A model generated the notes under the pieces. It did not search any database. It was given only the letters and a program-made list of their open reading frames with translations, and was not told where the DNA came from. The position numbers were made by a program, and so were the translations under genes. Positions 1-11,013 of a stretch of DNA of 64,000 nucleotides are shown piece after piece (position 1 is the stretch's first letter; each line of letters starts with the position of its first letter). This DNA is from Heloderma charlesbogerti (lineage: Eukaryota; Chordata; Lepidosauria; Squamata; Helodermatidae): NCBI GenBank assembly GCA_026122225.1, contig JANEZZ010003061.1:2604001-2668000 (forward strand), read 5' to 3'.

Positions 1-192
1 TTTTCTCATTAGGGGAAGAAAAAAGTTAAATTTGGCTGCAATACACATTACATGGAAGTAAGCCACACTGAACTAGGTGGAGCTTATTTATTGCACTGCT
101 CCACTTTCTCTGTTCCATATAATTTTATAAACCTCCCCCATTATTTGCCTTTTTTTTCTAAATTAAATAGCTCAAACGCTGAAGCCTTTCCT

Positions 193-505
193 TAGGGATG
201 GCAGAGAATTCCGCCACGGATCTCGGTGAGGCCGAATGCCAGTGCACTCAGCCCCCCCGAACTCTGTGTCGGAATGGCCTGCCACCTCCCCCTGCCCCCC
301 CCCGCGGATCCCCCCCGGGACAAGACTGACCGGGGGCGGATCTTCCGGGCGGCAGCGGCTCCGGTGGCGGCTCCGGTGGCGGCTCCGGTGGCGGCGGCAG
401 CCGGTCTTCCGACCGGCTGCTGCCACCACCATTTCCAGTGTTAAAAAAAAAAAAAAGACGTGATAGGCTACATAAAGATTTACGTAGCCTATCATGGCTA
501 GGTTA

Positions 506-536
<31 letters not shown>

Positions 537-1155
537 GTGATAGGCTACGTAAATTTACGTAGCCTATCACGTCTGACTTTTAAAAAAAAAAGCGCGTACG
601 CAAATGGCGGTGGCTATGGCCGCCGCCATTTGCGTTCCTTATTTTGGCCCATCTTAGTCTACGTAAATATTTACGTAGACTAAGACAGCAAAAATAAGGG
701 GGAACGCAAAAAGCGTCCGCTATGCTATTTGCGTTCCCCTTATTTTCGCCGTCTTAGTCTACGTAAATATTTACGTAGACTAAGATGGGCCAAAATAAGG
801 AACGCAAATGGCGGCAGCTGTAGCCGCCGCCATTTGCGTACGCGCGGCTTGTTTTTTTTTTTTAAGTCAGACGTGATAGGCTATGTAAAGATTTACGTAG
901 CCTATCACGGCTGACTACAGGGACGCAAACGGCAGCAGCTACGGCCGCCGCCATTTGCGTCCCTGCTAGCCAGCGGCCGGATGTCTGGCTGCTCCGCGGA
1001 ATCCCCGCGGAGTGGAGCCGGCTGGCCAGGATTCCAGGGGGGAGGCGCAGAGCACCTTCCCCCCCAGCGAGGATTCCGGGGGGGGAGGGACAGAGCACCT
1101 CCCCTCCCCAGCGGAACCCAGCAGAGACAGATAAGGGCAATTTCGTACATCCCTA
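193..1155 (+). mobile_element. Palindrome-rich hAT-like non-autonomous element, copy 1
   Basis: The element starts TAGGGATGGCAGAGAATTCC (end B) and finishes ...CGTACATCCCTA (end A), matching the ends of the copies at 36487, 41985 and 42715. The core is a near-perfect inverted repeat from about 536 to 910 with its axis near 722. It contains smaller hairpins at about 470-505, 536-570, 653-687, 754-786 and 872-909, built on arms like GTGATAGGCTACGTAAA. A GC-rich 12-bp unit repeats three times near 355-395, and a (CAA)n run lies at 508-537. There is no coding capacity; ORFs here are palindrome artefacts. The flanks (CCTTTCCT and TTCCTTAT) do not give a clean TSD, unlike the other copies. It lies in KL intron 3. 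Class (hAT) is inferred from the sister copies. Confidence 0.75.
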
Positions 1156-1181
1156 TTCCTTATAGAGGAGTTATTCCATTC

Positions 1182-3474
1182 CCCCAATCATTTTGGCAAT
1201 CCTTTTCCCCATCTGTAAATGTGGAAAAGGACTATGAATTGTCCTCAAGATAAAGGCCATTGGAACCAAGAGTTCTCAGTCTATAGATTCAGAAATTTTC
1301 CTTTTCATCAACCACATCAGTGTCTTTCATTTGTTCTATTGGAAGCAAGTGCAAATCTGAGAGATTCTGTGAAGGTGAGTTGAAATATCTTGCAAGAGGC
1401 TGCTCCAGTTTTTTTGGTAAGAATCGCGGATTTGTGGTTATAGAATCTTGTTCTTAGGTCCATTTTACTTTTCCCTACATATTGCATACAACATCTTTTT
1501 TTTTAATGTTCAGTTGCATAAACCACATTTGTAGAAGTGCATGTTAACGATTGTCTAATGCAATTAAGTTTTGTTAGTAACTGTGCTCTGGAAAGAAGTG
1601 GTTTCTTGGGCCCCATCTATATGGCACTGCTTTGACCCCCCCACCCCGTCGCAACTGCACAGCAATGTGGCTTCGAATCACCATGTCCTGCAATACATGC
1701 GCGATGTACTGCGCACTTCCCTGTGCCCTCTTTTTTTTGCCATTATACTGAAATGCACAGCTGTGCAGTCCCATGAATGTGGGGGTGTGACATTTCAGTG
1801 GCTGTTTTATATTTGAGGGGCTCTGCTCTGTCTTTCTGACCATGTTTTAGGTAAAAACTGGGTGTTTTGTGCTCTTTCATTTCCACACCATCGGTTTGTC
1901 AGTTCCCCAGCCTGAGACTCTCACGATATTTCGCACTCACAAGCGTGAGTGCTACATGCCTGACCATCACTCCAAAATGGTGCCTGGTGCCTGGAGCGAT
2001 GTTGTTCCTCCCCCAAGACCCTCCCCAGCCCTTGGGTACAGAGTCCAAAAGCAACCGTTGCGAAGGTAAGAAGCTGCAAAAATGTGCGAAAGTGATATTA
2101 AATAAATGAAAACGCCCCTCTGTGCCTCTGTGCGCAGCTGTGAAGGGATGGGGGAGTAAAGTGGCTTCACAGAGTAATGCAGGCACTACGCATGCCTACA
2201 ACACACCCACTGTAAGATGTGAAGTCAATTCGGGGAAAGGAACAGACAGCCCGCAACCGCAGGGGAACCCACAGCAACCCCCCAAAATTGCAGTAAAACA
2301 ACTTCTTGGAACTCTGCTTTTTCCAGGCGAAAACCATGGATGGCTGCAAAGTCATGACTGTGTCATCTATCACAAGGGTCCTCAACTTGCACCCACCCCA
2401 GAGTAAAAGCCTGGTGTAGATGGGGCCTTGGAGGTAACTGCAGGTAATAAAACACATTGATTTATAATGGTATCATGCTGGGTTGCAAGTATCTTGTTTA
2501 GATGCAGCCTTAACTAACAATTTACACAAATTGGGTGGTTTTATGAATGGTGGAGAATTGTGGAGAATTAATGGTGGAGAATTAATGGCTTCAGTTAAAC
2601 AAGCACAATAGGATATAATAGGGTAACTATCTTTAATTATCTTGTGGTAATTAGGGGCAACAGGATGGTAGTTTGACTCTTTGGATAAAACACATTTGTA
2701 ATAACAAAGAAACTTTCTCAAGACAATGTAATGAACTTAAAGAACATCTCCAACAATGCAAATACCCGAGTCACATCACTGAGTACAACATCAATCAAGC
2801 ATCAGGAATATCCAGGAATATCCTTCTTTGTGATGCAAAGGCTAACTCTTCGAAAGAAAATTTCATTCCATTTGTTGTGGACTACCATCTTGCTGCCCCT
2901 AGTTACCACAAGATAATTAAAGACAATTACCCTATTATATCCTATTGTGCTTGTTTAATTGAAGCCATTAATTCTCCACCATGCATTACTTTCAGAAAAC
3001 CACCCAATCTGCATTAATCATTAGTTAAAGCTGCATGTAAACAAAATACTTGCAACCCCAGATTATATCAATTCATTGCATTACCTGAGTTACCTCCAAA
3101 AAACCACTTCTTTCAGGAGCACAGTTACTAACAAAATGTATTGCATTAGGCAATCATTAACATATGCTTCTACTAATGTGGTTTATTTAACTGAATGTAA
3201 AGAAATGGATGTTGTATGAAATACGTAGGGAAAACCACAGCAGACCTAAGAAAAAGATTCCGTAATCACAAATCTGCGATTCTTACCAAAAAAACTGGAG
3301 CAGCCTCTTGCAAGATATTTCAACTCACCTTCACATAATCTCTTGGATTTACAGTTGCTTCCAACAGAACAAATGAAAGACACTGATGTGCTTGATAAAT
3401 AGGTACATTTCTGGATCTATAAACTGAGAACTCTTAGTCACAATGGCCTTAATCTGGAGGACAATTTGTAGGCA
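1182..3474. mobile_element. Penelope-like retroelement inserted as a head-to-head inverted pair
   Basis: Two 5'-truncated copies of one Penelope-like element face opposite ways. The minus copy occupies about 2680 down to 1238, the plus copy about 2685 to 3470, and their arms are alignable inverted repeats. The plus copy encodes, with stops and a frameshift, the segment around FVVDYH...HKIIKD...ITFRKPPNL typical of the Penelope RT C-terminal side. It then has a GIY-YIG endonuclease start (VVYLTEC, about 3178) and KYVGKTTADLRKRF (3219 on). The minus copy repeats the HKIIKD/KPPNL segment (ORF 2721-2473). The whole composite is bracketed by an 11-bp direct repeat, TTATTCCATTC, at 1171-1181 and 3475-3485, so it integrated as one unit. 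The minus arm is split by a DNA transposon at 1610-2426. The copy is dead. Confidence 0.8.
1610..2426. mobile_element. Non-autonomous DNA transposon inside the Penelope arm
   Basis: The terminal inverted repeats are GCCCCATCTAYAY at the left and its complement at the right (about 13 bp), flanked by CTTGG at 1605-1609 and 2427-2431. The uninterrupted partner arm near 3085-3110 reads straight through this point, which confirms that the 817 bp are an insertion. No transposase is recognisable inside. The superfamily is uncertain. Confidence 0.7.
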
Positions 3475-3485
3475 TTATTCCATTC

Positions 3486-4035
3486 ATACCTGTTTTTTCT
3501 CCTAAGGAACTTCCATCTTCAGGCATTACAAACTACCACTCCTGCTATCCATTTAACAGCACAGCTACCGATGAGGGCAGAAGCCAAAACATTTAGCTTG
3601 CAGGTATTTTGATTTGAAGATGGTCCCTAAAATCTTCCAATGTTTTCCTCTTAATTTAGAATTAATCAATGTATGTCAATGGTCATTCGGTGTCCTCCTT
3701 TTTTTAGTATGTCTCCATCTGCACCATGTTTTATTTATCTGCCCTATCTTCCTAACTGCCTGATCTGTCCCTGGAAAGAATGGGTTTGGGAATTTTTAGT
3801 GGGGGAGGGGCTGTCAGGGTGGAATGGGGGAGATATGTATACACACACACACACACAGCTCATATAGCATGCTTCCAAGAATGCAATACCTGAATAAGCA
3901 TGAAGAGTGGTGTTTTGTCAGGGGGAGCACCCCACTGTACAATTATAAAATATGCTTTGTAATGAAACAGACAAAATTATTATTTGCAGCAACCAAAGGA
4001 AGACTGGCGGAACTGATTTACTCTATTAGACTTAC
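3486..4035. other. KL intron 3 sequence
   Basis: No coding sequence or repeat is recognised apart from a (CA)n run at about 3839-3857. The canonical donor of intron 3 (GTAAGT on the minus strand) sits at 4035-4030. Confidence 0.6.
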
Positions 4036-4304
4036 TTGAAGAAAATTTTCAGTAATCCCCCAAGCAAAATCACAGGGAAAAGACCCTTCTATGGGCTGGT
4101 TTTCTGGTACTGGGGGGAAGCCATTGTCCTCTATCAGCTTTTGGTAGAACAATCCTGAAGACTTCCACATCAATTTTTTATCCCGGCTTTGAAAGTCAAC
4201 ATAAAACAGCCCCCGTCGAATGTTGTAGCCTCTGAGCCATTCAAAGCCATCCATTAGAGACCAAACTGTGTACCCAATGACAATAACTCCATCGTATCTG
4301 ATAG
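4036..4304 (-). CDS. KL: Klotho exon 3 (end of KL1, start of KL2)
   Basis: This exon encodes residues 429-518 of the assembled reading frame. It opens in phase 1 after a TCCTCAG acceptor and closes in phase 0 before a CAA|GTAAGT donor. The sequence [17 protein letters not shown] is the end of the first glycosidase-like barrel (KL1). It is followed by [17 protein letters not shown] and the inter-domain stretch [17 protein letters not shown], which starts KL2. The C-terminal part of KL1 is close to mammalian Klotho. The rest of KL2, the transmembrane helix and the short cytoplasmic tail are not in the window, so they must lie more than 4 kb further along the minus strand, off the left edge. There is no frameshift or stop. 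Identity is from direct recognition of the family; beta-Klotho is less likely because exons 1 and 2 match alpha-Klotho. Confidence 0.95.
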
Positions 4305-5251
4305 CTGAGGAGTAAAGAACAAAAATTAAATTACCTAATTTCCCTATCTTTGATACACTGCCCTTATTTGAACAGTTATATTTGCTTTAAATGTCTTACT
4401 CAATGGTTTTCAAACTGCAGTGCCCATATCCTGTGACAGATATGAATGTCACCATCAGTGGCCCGAGCTCCTCTCCACTATACCCCAGCAAGTGCCTGGA
4501 CTGGGCCCAGAATGGTTTTTTTTCTGATGGACAATACATTATTTGAAAGCTTTCAATGTTTTAAATCGATAGCTGCTTCAAAGTATATAATTTCACGTGA
4601 ACATTATGCCTTTTTCTATACAGACAGTACAACTGCTACTATATTGTTATGTATCTTAAAGTGGATGACTACTCAAAAGTAAATCCTACTGGGTTTAATG
4701 GAAGTTAATTCCAGGTAAGTGTGCACAAGATTGCCACGTGTGTGTAACACACACATCATTTTTGAATATAATGTATAACCGTGTGATGGTATATTATTGT
4801 AATACGGCAAGATATAAATTGTAATAATAAATATTACTTTAACACAGATTAATAAACATCCACTCTAACTAGCAAGCAATAAGGACAACTGCCTGTAGTC
4901 AGTGTAAGCAGAGCTAGTAAAAGTTATACTGTCACTTATTGTTTGTGTTTCATCAAAATAGTTTTAGGATAAAATCTGACACAGGCATAAAGCAAACTCA
5001 GTTCTCCACTGGGAGAAAACATTTAGCTTAGCTGCTATTTTAAAAAGGGAAGTTGTATATACCATCTGATACATTTACCAAAACTTGAACACCTCTTCAT
5101 ATTAGGGGCATATGTGATTGAGAAACAGTTCTGCAAATCAGCTGTGGAAGCAAACAAATACTCCAATAGTTATTTCCATTTCTTCATTACTGGAAAATGA
5201 AATCTTGCTATCTGACAGAGAATCCAAGGAGCTAATTGCCAGAAAGTAATC

Positions 5252-5302
<51 letters not shown>

Positions 5303-5682
5303 ATATTCTTATCTAGCAAATATTGACTCAGCTATCTGAGGTATCAAAACTAATCACTGGATATCTTTTCCCTGAAGCGATTCACTGCAAACCACATAGC
5401 CAAGTATACAAACATTACAAAGCTCTATTAAGCAAGTGACTTCACTTTTTGCTGTCACCAGTGAAATATTATCCACACTTTTTGGAAAGCACTTGGCTAC
5501 CACAGAGGCAAGTACAACCCATTCTTTCGGAACCTCAATCTGTAATGAACACCTGAATAAATGTTTAAATACTCACTGAGTTTAGCCTCAGCAGAACTTA
5601 TGTAAAGAACATAAAAGGATAATGTTTTCCTTAACTGTTGTGTCAGGATAACAGCGGTGACAAAATACCATCAACAACCTAC
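4305..5682. other. KL intron 2
   Basis: A 1378-bp AT-rich intron with a GTAGGT donor and a CAG acceptor on the minus strand. It holds a pure (CA)n run at about 5252-5297 and a short stretch of the common squamate AAGTAA...AATTCC-type repeat near 4672-4735. Nothing else is recognised. Confidence 0.7.
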
Positions 5683-6193
5683 CTTTTAAAGTGTCCGTAA
5701 TGAAATCTTTAAGATAATGCATGTACTTGGCGTCATCCAACTTCGTGCTACCATAAACAAACCAGCTGTTCTCCACAATGAAGATCTGTGGTTTGTTATA
5801 TTCACTACTTATCCAGTAAAGCAGCGGCCTTAAACTTAGTGCTTCTTGCTGCTGGAATATCATGTCAGAATCCACCAGATGGAAACTCAACGTGGCTCCA
5901 AAGGAAAGAGCAAAGAAATCAGCTGTCCCCATGACAAACTTCTTCTCTGCTTCAGTAAATTCTGGCAGTTCTGAGGAAAGGTAACTCTTCATGCTTTGGG
6001 GGTAGTCTCCATCAATAAATATAGGCTTAGCAAACCAGCCCAGGACAAAGTCAAGAGATTTCTGACATTCCTTTATATCACTTCCAGTCATGTGTTGAGG
6101 TTTTATCCAGTGAGAACTTAAGGCAATTGACACGTTACCTCCTTGAGTGGGACGGAAATGATCATTGTAAAGATGCCACACTTTGGCATGAGC
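5683..6193 (-). CDS. KL: Klotho exon 2 (C-terminal half of KL1)
   Basis: This exon encodes residues 259-428 plus the first base of codon 429. It starts after a CCCATAG acceptor with [10 protein letters not shown] and ends TLK before GTAGGT. It carries the KL1 stretch with [25 protein letters not shown], the DGDYP segment and the second glycosidase motif IFIVENSWF. The glutamate at residue 399 is the position of the retaining glycosidase nucleophile and is kept. The next-but-one residue is serine where mammalian Klotho and most family 1 glycosidases have glycine (ENGW). In mammals this domain helps form the FGF23/FGF-receptor co-receptor at the plasma membrane and is also shed. The ORF is open throughout. 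A downstream in-frame methionine at 6181 is internal, not a start. Confidence 0.96.
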
Positions 6194-6249
6194 CTATGGG
6201 AAAGGAAGACCCCAGTGAAACCATTTTATTTCATTCATGTTTTCTATCT

Positions 6250-6850
6250 ATCTAAAATCTATCTAAAATTATTTCTCAGCTGCCATTAGGGGCAGAACCC
6301 TCTAAAGGTGGTGTACAAGATAATAAAAACTGGATACAATTTTTTTAATTATTTAAAAAACGTTTCAATAAAATCCATAAGAACAGAGATTGCCAATTAA
6401 AATGAATAAAAACAAAATTTACCAATAAAAATCAACAGCCCAAACTTAAGGAAAGGATAGCAAAAACAGGTGGGTCTTAATAGCTTTCCTGAAGACCGGT
6501 AAAGAAGGGGCCTGAAAATCCCTGACTCCTGATGGAAGTTGATTCCAGAGGTATGGGGCCACCACTGAGAAGGCTCTTTCCCTTGTACTCACCAGCCTAA
6601 CCACCCTTGGTGACAGGCAGGTGAGAAAGGCCTCTGTTGACGACCTTGGTGTGTGAGAGGCTGGTAAGGGAGAAGGCAGTCCTTCAAGTAGCTTGGGTCC
6701 AAACCATTTAAGGCTTTAAAGATTAATACAGGCACTTTAAATTGGGCTAAGAAAAACACTGACAAACAGTGCAGTTGGTGCAGTAATGGTGTTACATGAG
6801 CCAACTGCCCTGCCCCCACCAATATCTGGGCAGCTGTATTCTGTTTTATA
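6250..6850 (-). mobile_element. L2-clade LINE 3' fragment
   Basis: On the minus strand the decayed translation between 6822 and 6589 reads LHQLHCLSVFFLAQFKV...LIFKALNGLDPSYL, the C-terminal RT-adjacent motif of L2-clade LINEs. The nearby text (CCAGAGGTATGGGGCCACC, GAAGGCTCTTTCCCTTG) recurs in the LINE pieces at 37440 and 62425. It is 5'-truncated and full of stops. Confidence 0.6.
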
Positions 6851-7989
6851 CTTATTTAGTCTAAAACAAATATGTCACCAACTAGCCAACAACACGTCTC
6901 ATGGTGGCCATGAGGACTCCACACAATCAACGTTCCGCACTATTACCATAATGGTGACCCTTCACTACCAACATTAGTTTGCTTCAAGCCGATATGGAAT
7001 ATCTGTTTTCTTTTACGAGAGCAGCTTCCCTCAAGCTGAAAATGATGGTTTGATTTTGTAACATAACCACAACATGCAAGATACTCTCTTTCATGATGTA
7101 GCTTGACAAATAGGTCCAAAAAACTTACTGCCTCAAACAATTTTAACTAGCCATGATACCTATGGTTGCGTGCGTCATTTGTACTCAAAATGCAGGGGAC
7201 GGGGAGAGAAGAATCAGTGTTTATAAACCTTCTGTTTGGTCACCCAGAAGCAATTCTTTAACTTGCCACAGCCTACAAGGCAAGTGGCTATCTGCAATCC
7301 TGCTCAAATGATTCAGAAAGGTGACCTAACTACTTTCAACACAAACTCACAATCCATGGGTAGCAACGTGCTTTTTAAATTCCTGCTGTGCCTGTTCGAG
7401 ATGGAGTTTAGACTTGACCCAATAATCCTTTGGTTCATAAGAAATTTGTTTCTAAGTAAATTGAACAAGGCAACAGCGTTGCCCAAATAATAAAGAATGT
7501 TCTATCTAGCTGCCTTTACTTTCCATCAGGTTTTTTGAGAACTAAAATGTGAACCTATGTTCTCACACACTGGAATGCGGGGTAGGTGTGGAGCAGTTTC
7601 ACCCACCAACTGCAGAGGAGAAAATTGTGTGTGATAAACATGCCCACACAAAAGTACAATTGATGTGAACTGAGCGGGCAGATAAAATAGCTACCACTTA
7701 GTGAGGGAAGTTTAGAATTAAATAAGAATGCCAAATCATACAGTATTACTCCACTGATAATCACAGCTAAATTTCATGTGGGGTGATTTGGCAAATAGCA
7801 GTACTTCTATCCTACATTACACCTGCTTATGAAAGAAAACATGTGTAAAGATTTGTTTTTAGTAGGGACACCCAGTCTGGACTTGCTCCATGTTTGAGGC
7901 GACCCTCAGCAAACTGCTCTCCATGGGCTCCATCTTGTGTCGGTAGACCTTTTCAGTTGTGGGCTTACCTGGCAGCAGCAGTGAATGGC

Positions 7990-8065
7990 TACAAGACACC
8001 ATTTAAAAATTCCCACACTGCCTTCAAGTGCCTGACGTAGTGTGGGAAATTTAAAATGGCTGAAG
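7990..8065. repeat. Hairpin with about 25-bp arms
   Basis: ACCATTTAAAAATTCCCACAC is followed after about 20 bp by its imperfect complement GTGTGGGAAATTTAAAATGG. This is probably the centre of a decayed palindromic MITE. Confidence 0.45.
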
Positions 8066-8539
8066 CGTTCAGGACAGCTAATATAAAAGATTAAAAACAA
8101 AAATAATTAAAGCACTTGCAGTTCAAAAACAGAATCACAACAAATTTTGCAGCAAATTGCAAAACTGCAAAAATTTCTGGAGAGAGCAATGAAAAAAATC
8201 ACAAAAAAGGCAGGTCAAAGAACAAAAATGTTGTCAGAATGTGATGGAAAACAAGCAAAGAGGTGATGAACTGGTTCTCCTGGGGCATGGAAGGTCCTTA
8301 TCTTGGGCACTGCAACAGAAAAGACAGTTCCCCTTCTTCCCAATAACTATACTACTTCTCCTACCGATCATATTGGCAGGTTTATAGGAGACAGTATTTA
8401 CCTATCTTGGTCCCAAGCCATTTAGGGTTTCAAAGATAATAACGAGCAGATTAAAATGTGCTGGAAACGAGTCTGTAGTTAATATACTTGGTAGGAGAGA
8501 GGCCTCATATACTCAAAACCACCAGCCCCACTTAAGCAT

Positions 8540-8690
8540 ATTTTTCACACAGTGCATAGTTAAACTATGGAACTCACTACCACAAGATGTAGTGATGGGA
8601 ACCAACTTGGATAGTTTTAAAAGGGTATAAGACAAATTAATGTAGGGTAAGGCTATCAGTGGCTACTAGTCATGATGGCTATATATGCGC
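8540..8690 (+). mobile_element. CR1-like LINE 3' fragment
   Basis: Text such as TATGGAACTCACTACCACAAGATGTAGTGATGG and GGCTATCAGTGGCTACTAGTC is the standard 3'-terminal part of CR1/L3-type LINEs. It recurs, inverted, at 60322-60725. Confidence 0.6.
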
Positions 8691-9017
8691 TCTACCACTG
8701 ATCTACAACCCCACCCCTTCGCTTCTCTACAGGAAAAGAATACCATGGATTAATACACTAGTCATATAATTCAACACAAGTATACTGGCCTATAGGCAGG
8801 TAGCAATTGTTCCTGGGACGAAAACCTAACCCACCTGTGTGTTCCTTCTTGTTTTGTACTTCTGCTCTGCTGGAGCACCTTACATGCTCATTACTGATTT
8901 TTAGTGTTTTAGATTTTGTTTAATGATTTTGTACGCTGTCCTGAGAGTTTGCTGGCTGAAGAACAGCACGGATTGTTTTTTAATACAATAAGGGTGCAAT
9001 CCAATGGAATCTGCCCT

Positions 9018-9064
9018 GGATACTCGTAAGCCTCTGAATTCGGAGGCTTACGAGTATCTGTATT
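9018..9064. repeat. Perfect-arm hairpin around GAATTC
   Basis: ACTCGTAAGCCTC and its exact complement flank a TGAATTCG loop. A similar hairpin (CATAAGCCTCTGAGTTTGG) lies at 63250-63285. Both adjoin the homologous GC-rich repeat at 9582-9880 and 62930-63304, so the hairpin belongs to that element. Confidence 0.6.
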
Positions 9065-9081
9065 GCCCCTGCAGTAGGCCT

Positions 9082-9576
9082 CTTAATTTAGAGGTGCCAA
9101 GATAGTGATAAATCAGATCCAGGTTTACTTACAAGGAGTATTTTACTGAGTAACTTACAGCACACAGGCATACCAATGGTTAGATCAGACAGCTTCTCTG
9201 AACCCAGAGCCATGGGGTAAAATGGGTTTTATACCATACATGTCAGCAGTGAGGCAGCATGACAGCAGCAAGCGTTATTTAGCATTCATTCCCAGCATAG
9301 ACTAACAGTGCTTTTTCAGAAGGAAAACAATCAGAACTTTCCCAGCACAGCCACCTGTAACTCGGTATAAACATAGCTTCACTTCTCAGGCACATCCTAG
9401 GCCCTGATAAGATACTAGCTTTCATTAGCATGGAATGTGCTGAGGCCGCACTATCAACCTTTGACTCATCTCACATGCTCAGAGGCCTACTAGCAAGGAA
9501 ATTGCGCCAATAATGAACCTAAGCAAAGCATTATGGGTCTCTAGGCCCCTCTAAAACTACAGGTGACTTGGTTACA
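9082..9576 (-). mobile_element. Probable solo LTR
   Basis: A 495-bp block flanked by the direct repeat GGCCT (9077-9081 and 9577-9581; AGGCCT if one base is shared). Removing it rejoins the surrounding hairpin element. On the minus strand it begins TGTAACC and has a TATAAAAC box near 9222 followed by about 140 bp, an LTR-like layout. It ends AAG instead of CA. No internal retroviral genes are present. The class is unknown. Confidence 0.5.
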
Positions 9577-9581
9577 GGCCT

Positions 9582-9880
9582 GGGGCCAATATAGTATCCA
9601 GTGCGGAGTGGAAGGCAAGACAGAGATGATCCTCACCTCTGCCACACCTCCCGCTCTGCATTTCAGCTAGCCGGGCTTTTTTCACCTGTCTAGCTGAGCC
9701 GTCACAGAGGCAGAGGAACGGAGGGTGAAGAGGCCTCATAATGCGGCATAAGCCAGCCTCTCCACTCCCCTCCCCGCCCATAGGAATGCTGCCGTTTCCC
9801 CCACTCCGAGATTGCTTTTGCGACCTTGGAGAGGCAGCCAGCTCAGTTTTCTTCACACCATATGTGGGGGGGGGGGCAGG
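9582..9880 (-). repeat. GC-rich interspersed repeat, copy A
   Basis: Read on the minus strand, it matches 62930-63304 on the plus strand: AGCTAGACAGG...AAAAAAGCCC, AAATGCAGAGC and CCGCACTGGAT motifs in the same order. It was split from its hairpin (9018-9064) by the LTR-like insertion. Confidence 0.6.
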
Positions 9881-10024
9881 GAGCTCAAATTCCTGAGTCC
9901 AAGGTCAGATCACTGTCTCTGTCCTTGGATCCAAAAATCTGAAATATCTTATGGCCCCTGTTATGAAGTATGCTTTAATTTACATGGACATGCATATCAC
10001 ATACATGTAAACCAAACACATACC

Positions 10025-10160
10025 TGAGGGATCTTTTGGTGTTGAACTCTGGGCGCTTAGGAAAACCTGATACCCCACCCAAAAGTTGACAGAGTCAGAG
10101 ACCACAACAAGGTCTTTGAAAGCAAATCTTTGATTTATTAAAGAAGAATTTAAAATGAAT
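10025..10160 (-). mobile_element. Candidate LTR R/U5 segment
   Basis: On the minus strand an AATAAATC signal is followed by TTGTTGTGGTCTCTGACTC and then a terminal ...GATCCCTCA, resembling the R-U5 end of a retroviral LTR. The other LTR boundary and a TSD could not be found (it could lie beyond the BovB insertion at 11014), so this is tentative. The stretch from 10160 to 11000 is purine-rich and holds no recognised gene. Confidence 0.3.
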
Positions 10161-11013
10161 TAAAATCACACATCAGGGAATTAGAACTATGCATACATTT
10201 CAGGAATTAGAATCATACATTAACACTCAAAAGGTTAAAAGACAAGCATTTAAAGTCAATAGTGAAGTACACTGGGATGCATAGGAAATTGTGTGTGTGT
10301 GTGTAGTTGGAAGGGGGAGAAAGGGGGGGAGGAACTTTCAGCTTGGGATGATTTGAATGAAGGAGTAACAGACTGTTTTGGGGGGATTGAGAGACAGAGT
10401 TTTAGAGCAAATGCAGGGTTTGGGGAGAAAGTGGATGGAGAAAGAGCTAAAGCATAGGAGTTTTGGAGTTTGGTATTCGGTGGAATATTAGGGAAAGGGA
10501 AGAAAAGAGAGAAGGGAAAGAAAAGATGATGCAAGGATTTACCTCTCCTTATCTGCTGGCTTGTAAAGTGAAGTGATGGGAAGCTCTATTGAGTTCCTTC
10601 TCTGGGAAAGAAGGGAGGAAAAGGGGGGTTGCTCTTCTGAGCAGAAAGGATGGAAGGAGTTCTCTTTCCTTCGCTGCTGTTCTATGAATTTGGGTTGCTG
10701 TTTTTATCCTTTTTCTCTCAGGATGTAATAATCAGAATAAAACAAAACAAATCTTTCATTCAAGATTATTCAAGGATGTTGGAAAATTGATTTTTAGATG
10801 CCATACATTAAGGGAAGAAAGAAGACAATGGGATTCTCTTTCTTTCTTGATGTGAGGAAAGGATGGGAGTTGATGGATGCATATTTCTGGCATTTACAGG
10901 TCCAGGTAGGCAAGATAGCCAGGGGAATTTTGGTGATGGTCTTAAGCAAAGGTGACAAAAGAGTCATGTAGGCATGCTTGCTTACACAATATTGGGTTTC
11001 TTACAGCTTTAAA

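Noticed and set aside
193..1155. ORFs with poly-Cys, Ala/Arg and similar runs in the palindromic element, also at 41967-43700
   Set aside because: They arise from (CAA)n, GGC-rich and palindromic DNA. Different copies give unrelated peptides, so there is no coding constraint.
1899..2457. ORFs of 95-96 codons inside the DNA transposon at 1610-2426
   Set aside because: No transposase motifs; the several overlapping ORFs on both strands look like chance.
1..4035. Klotho exon 4 or 5 in the left 4 kb
   Set aside because: No KL2 barrel, transmembrane or tail sequence could be found on the minus strand; the region is filled by transposons.
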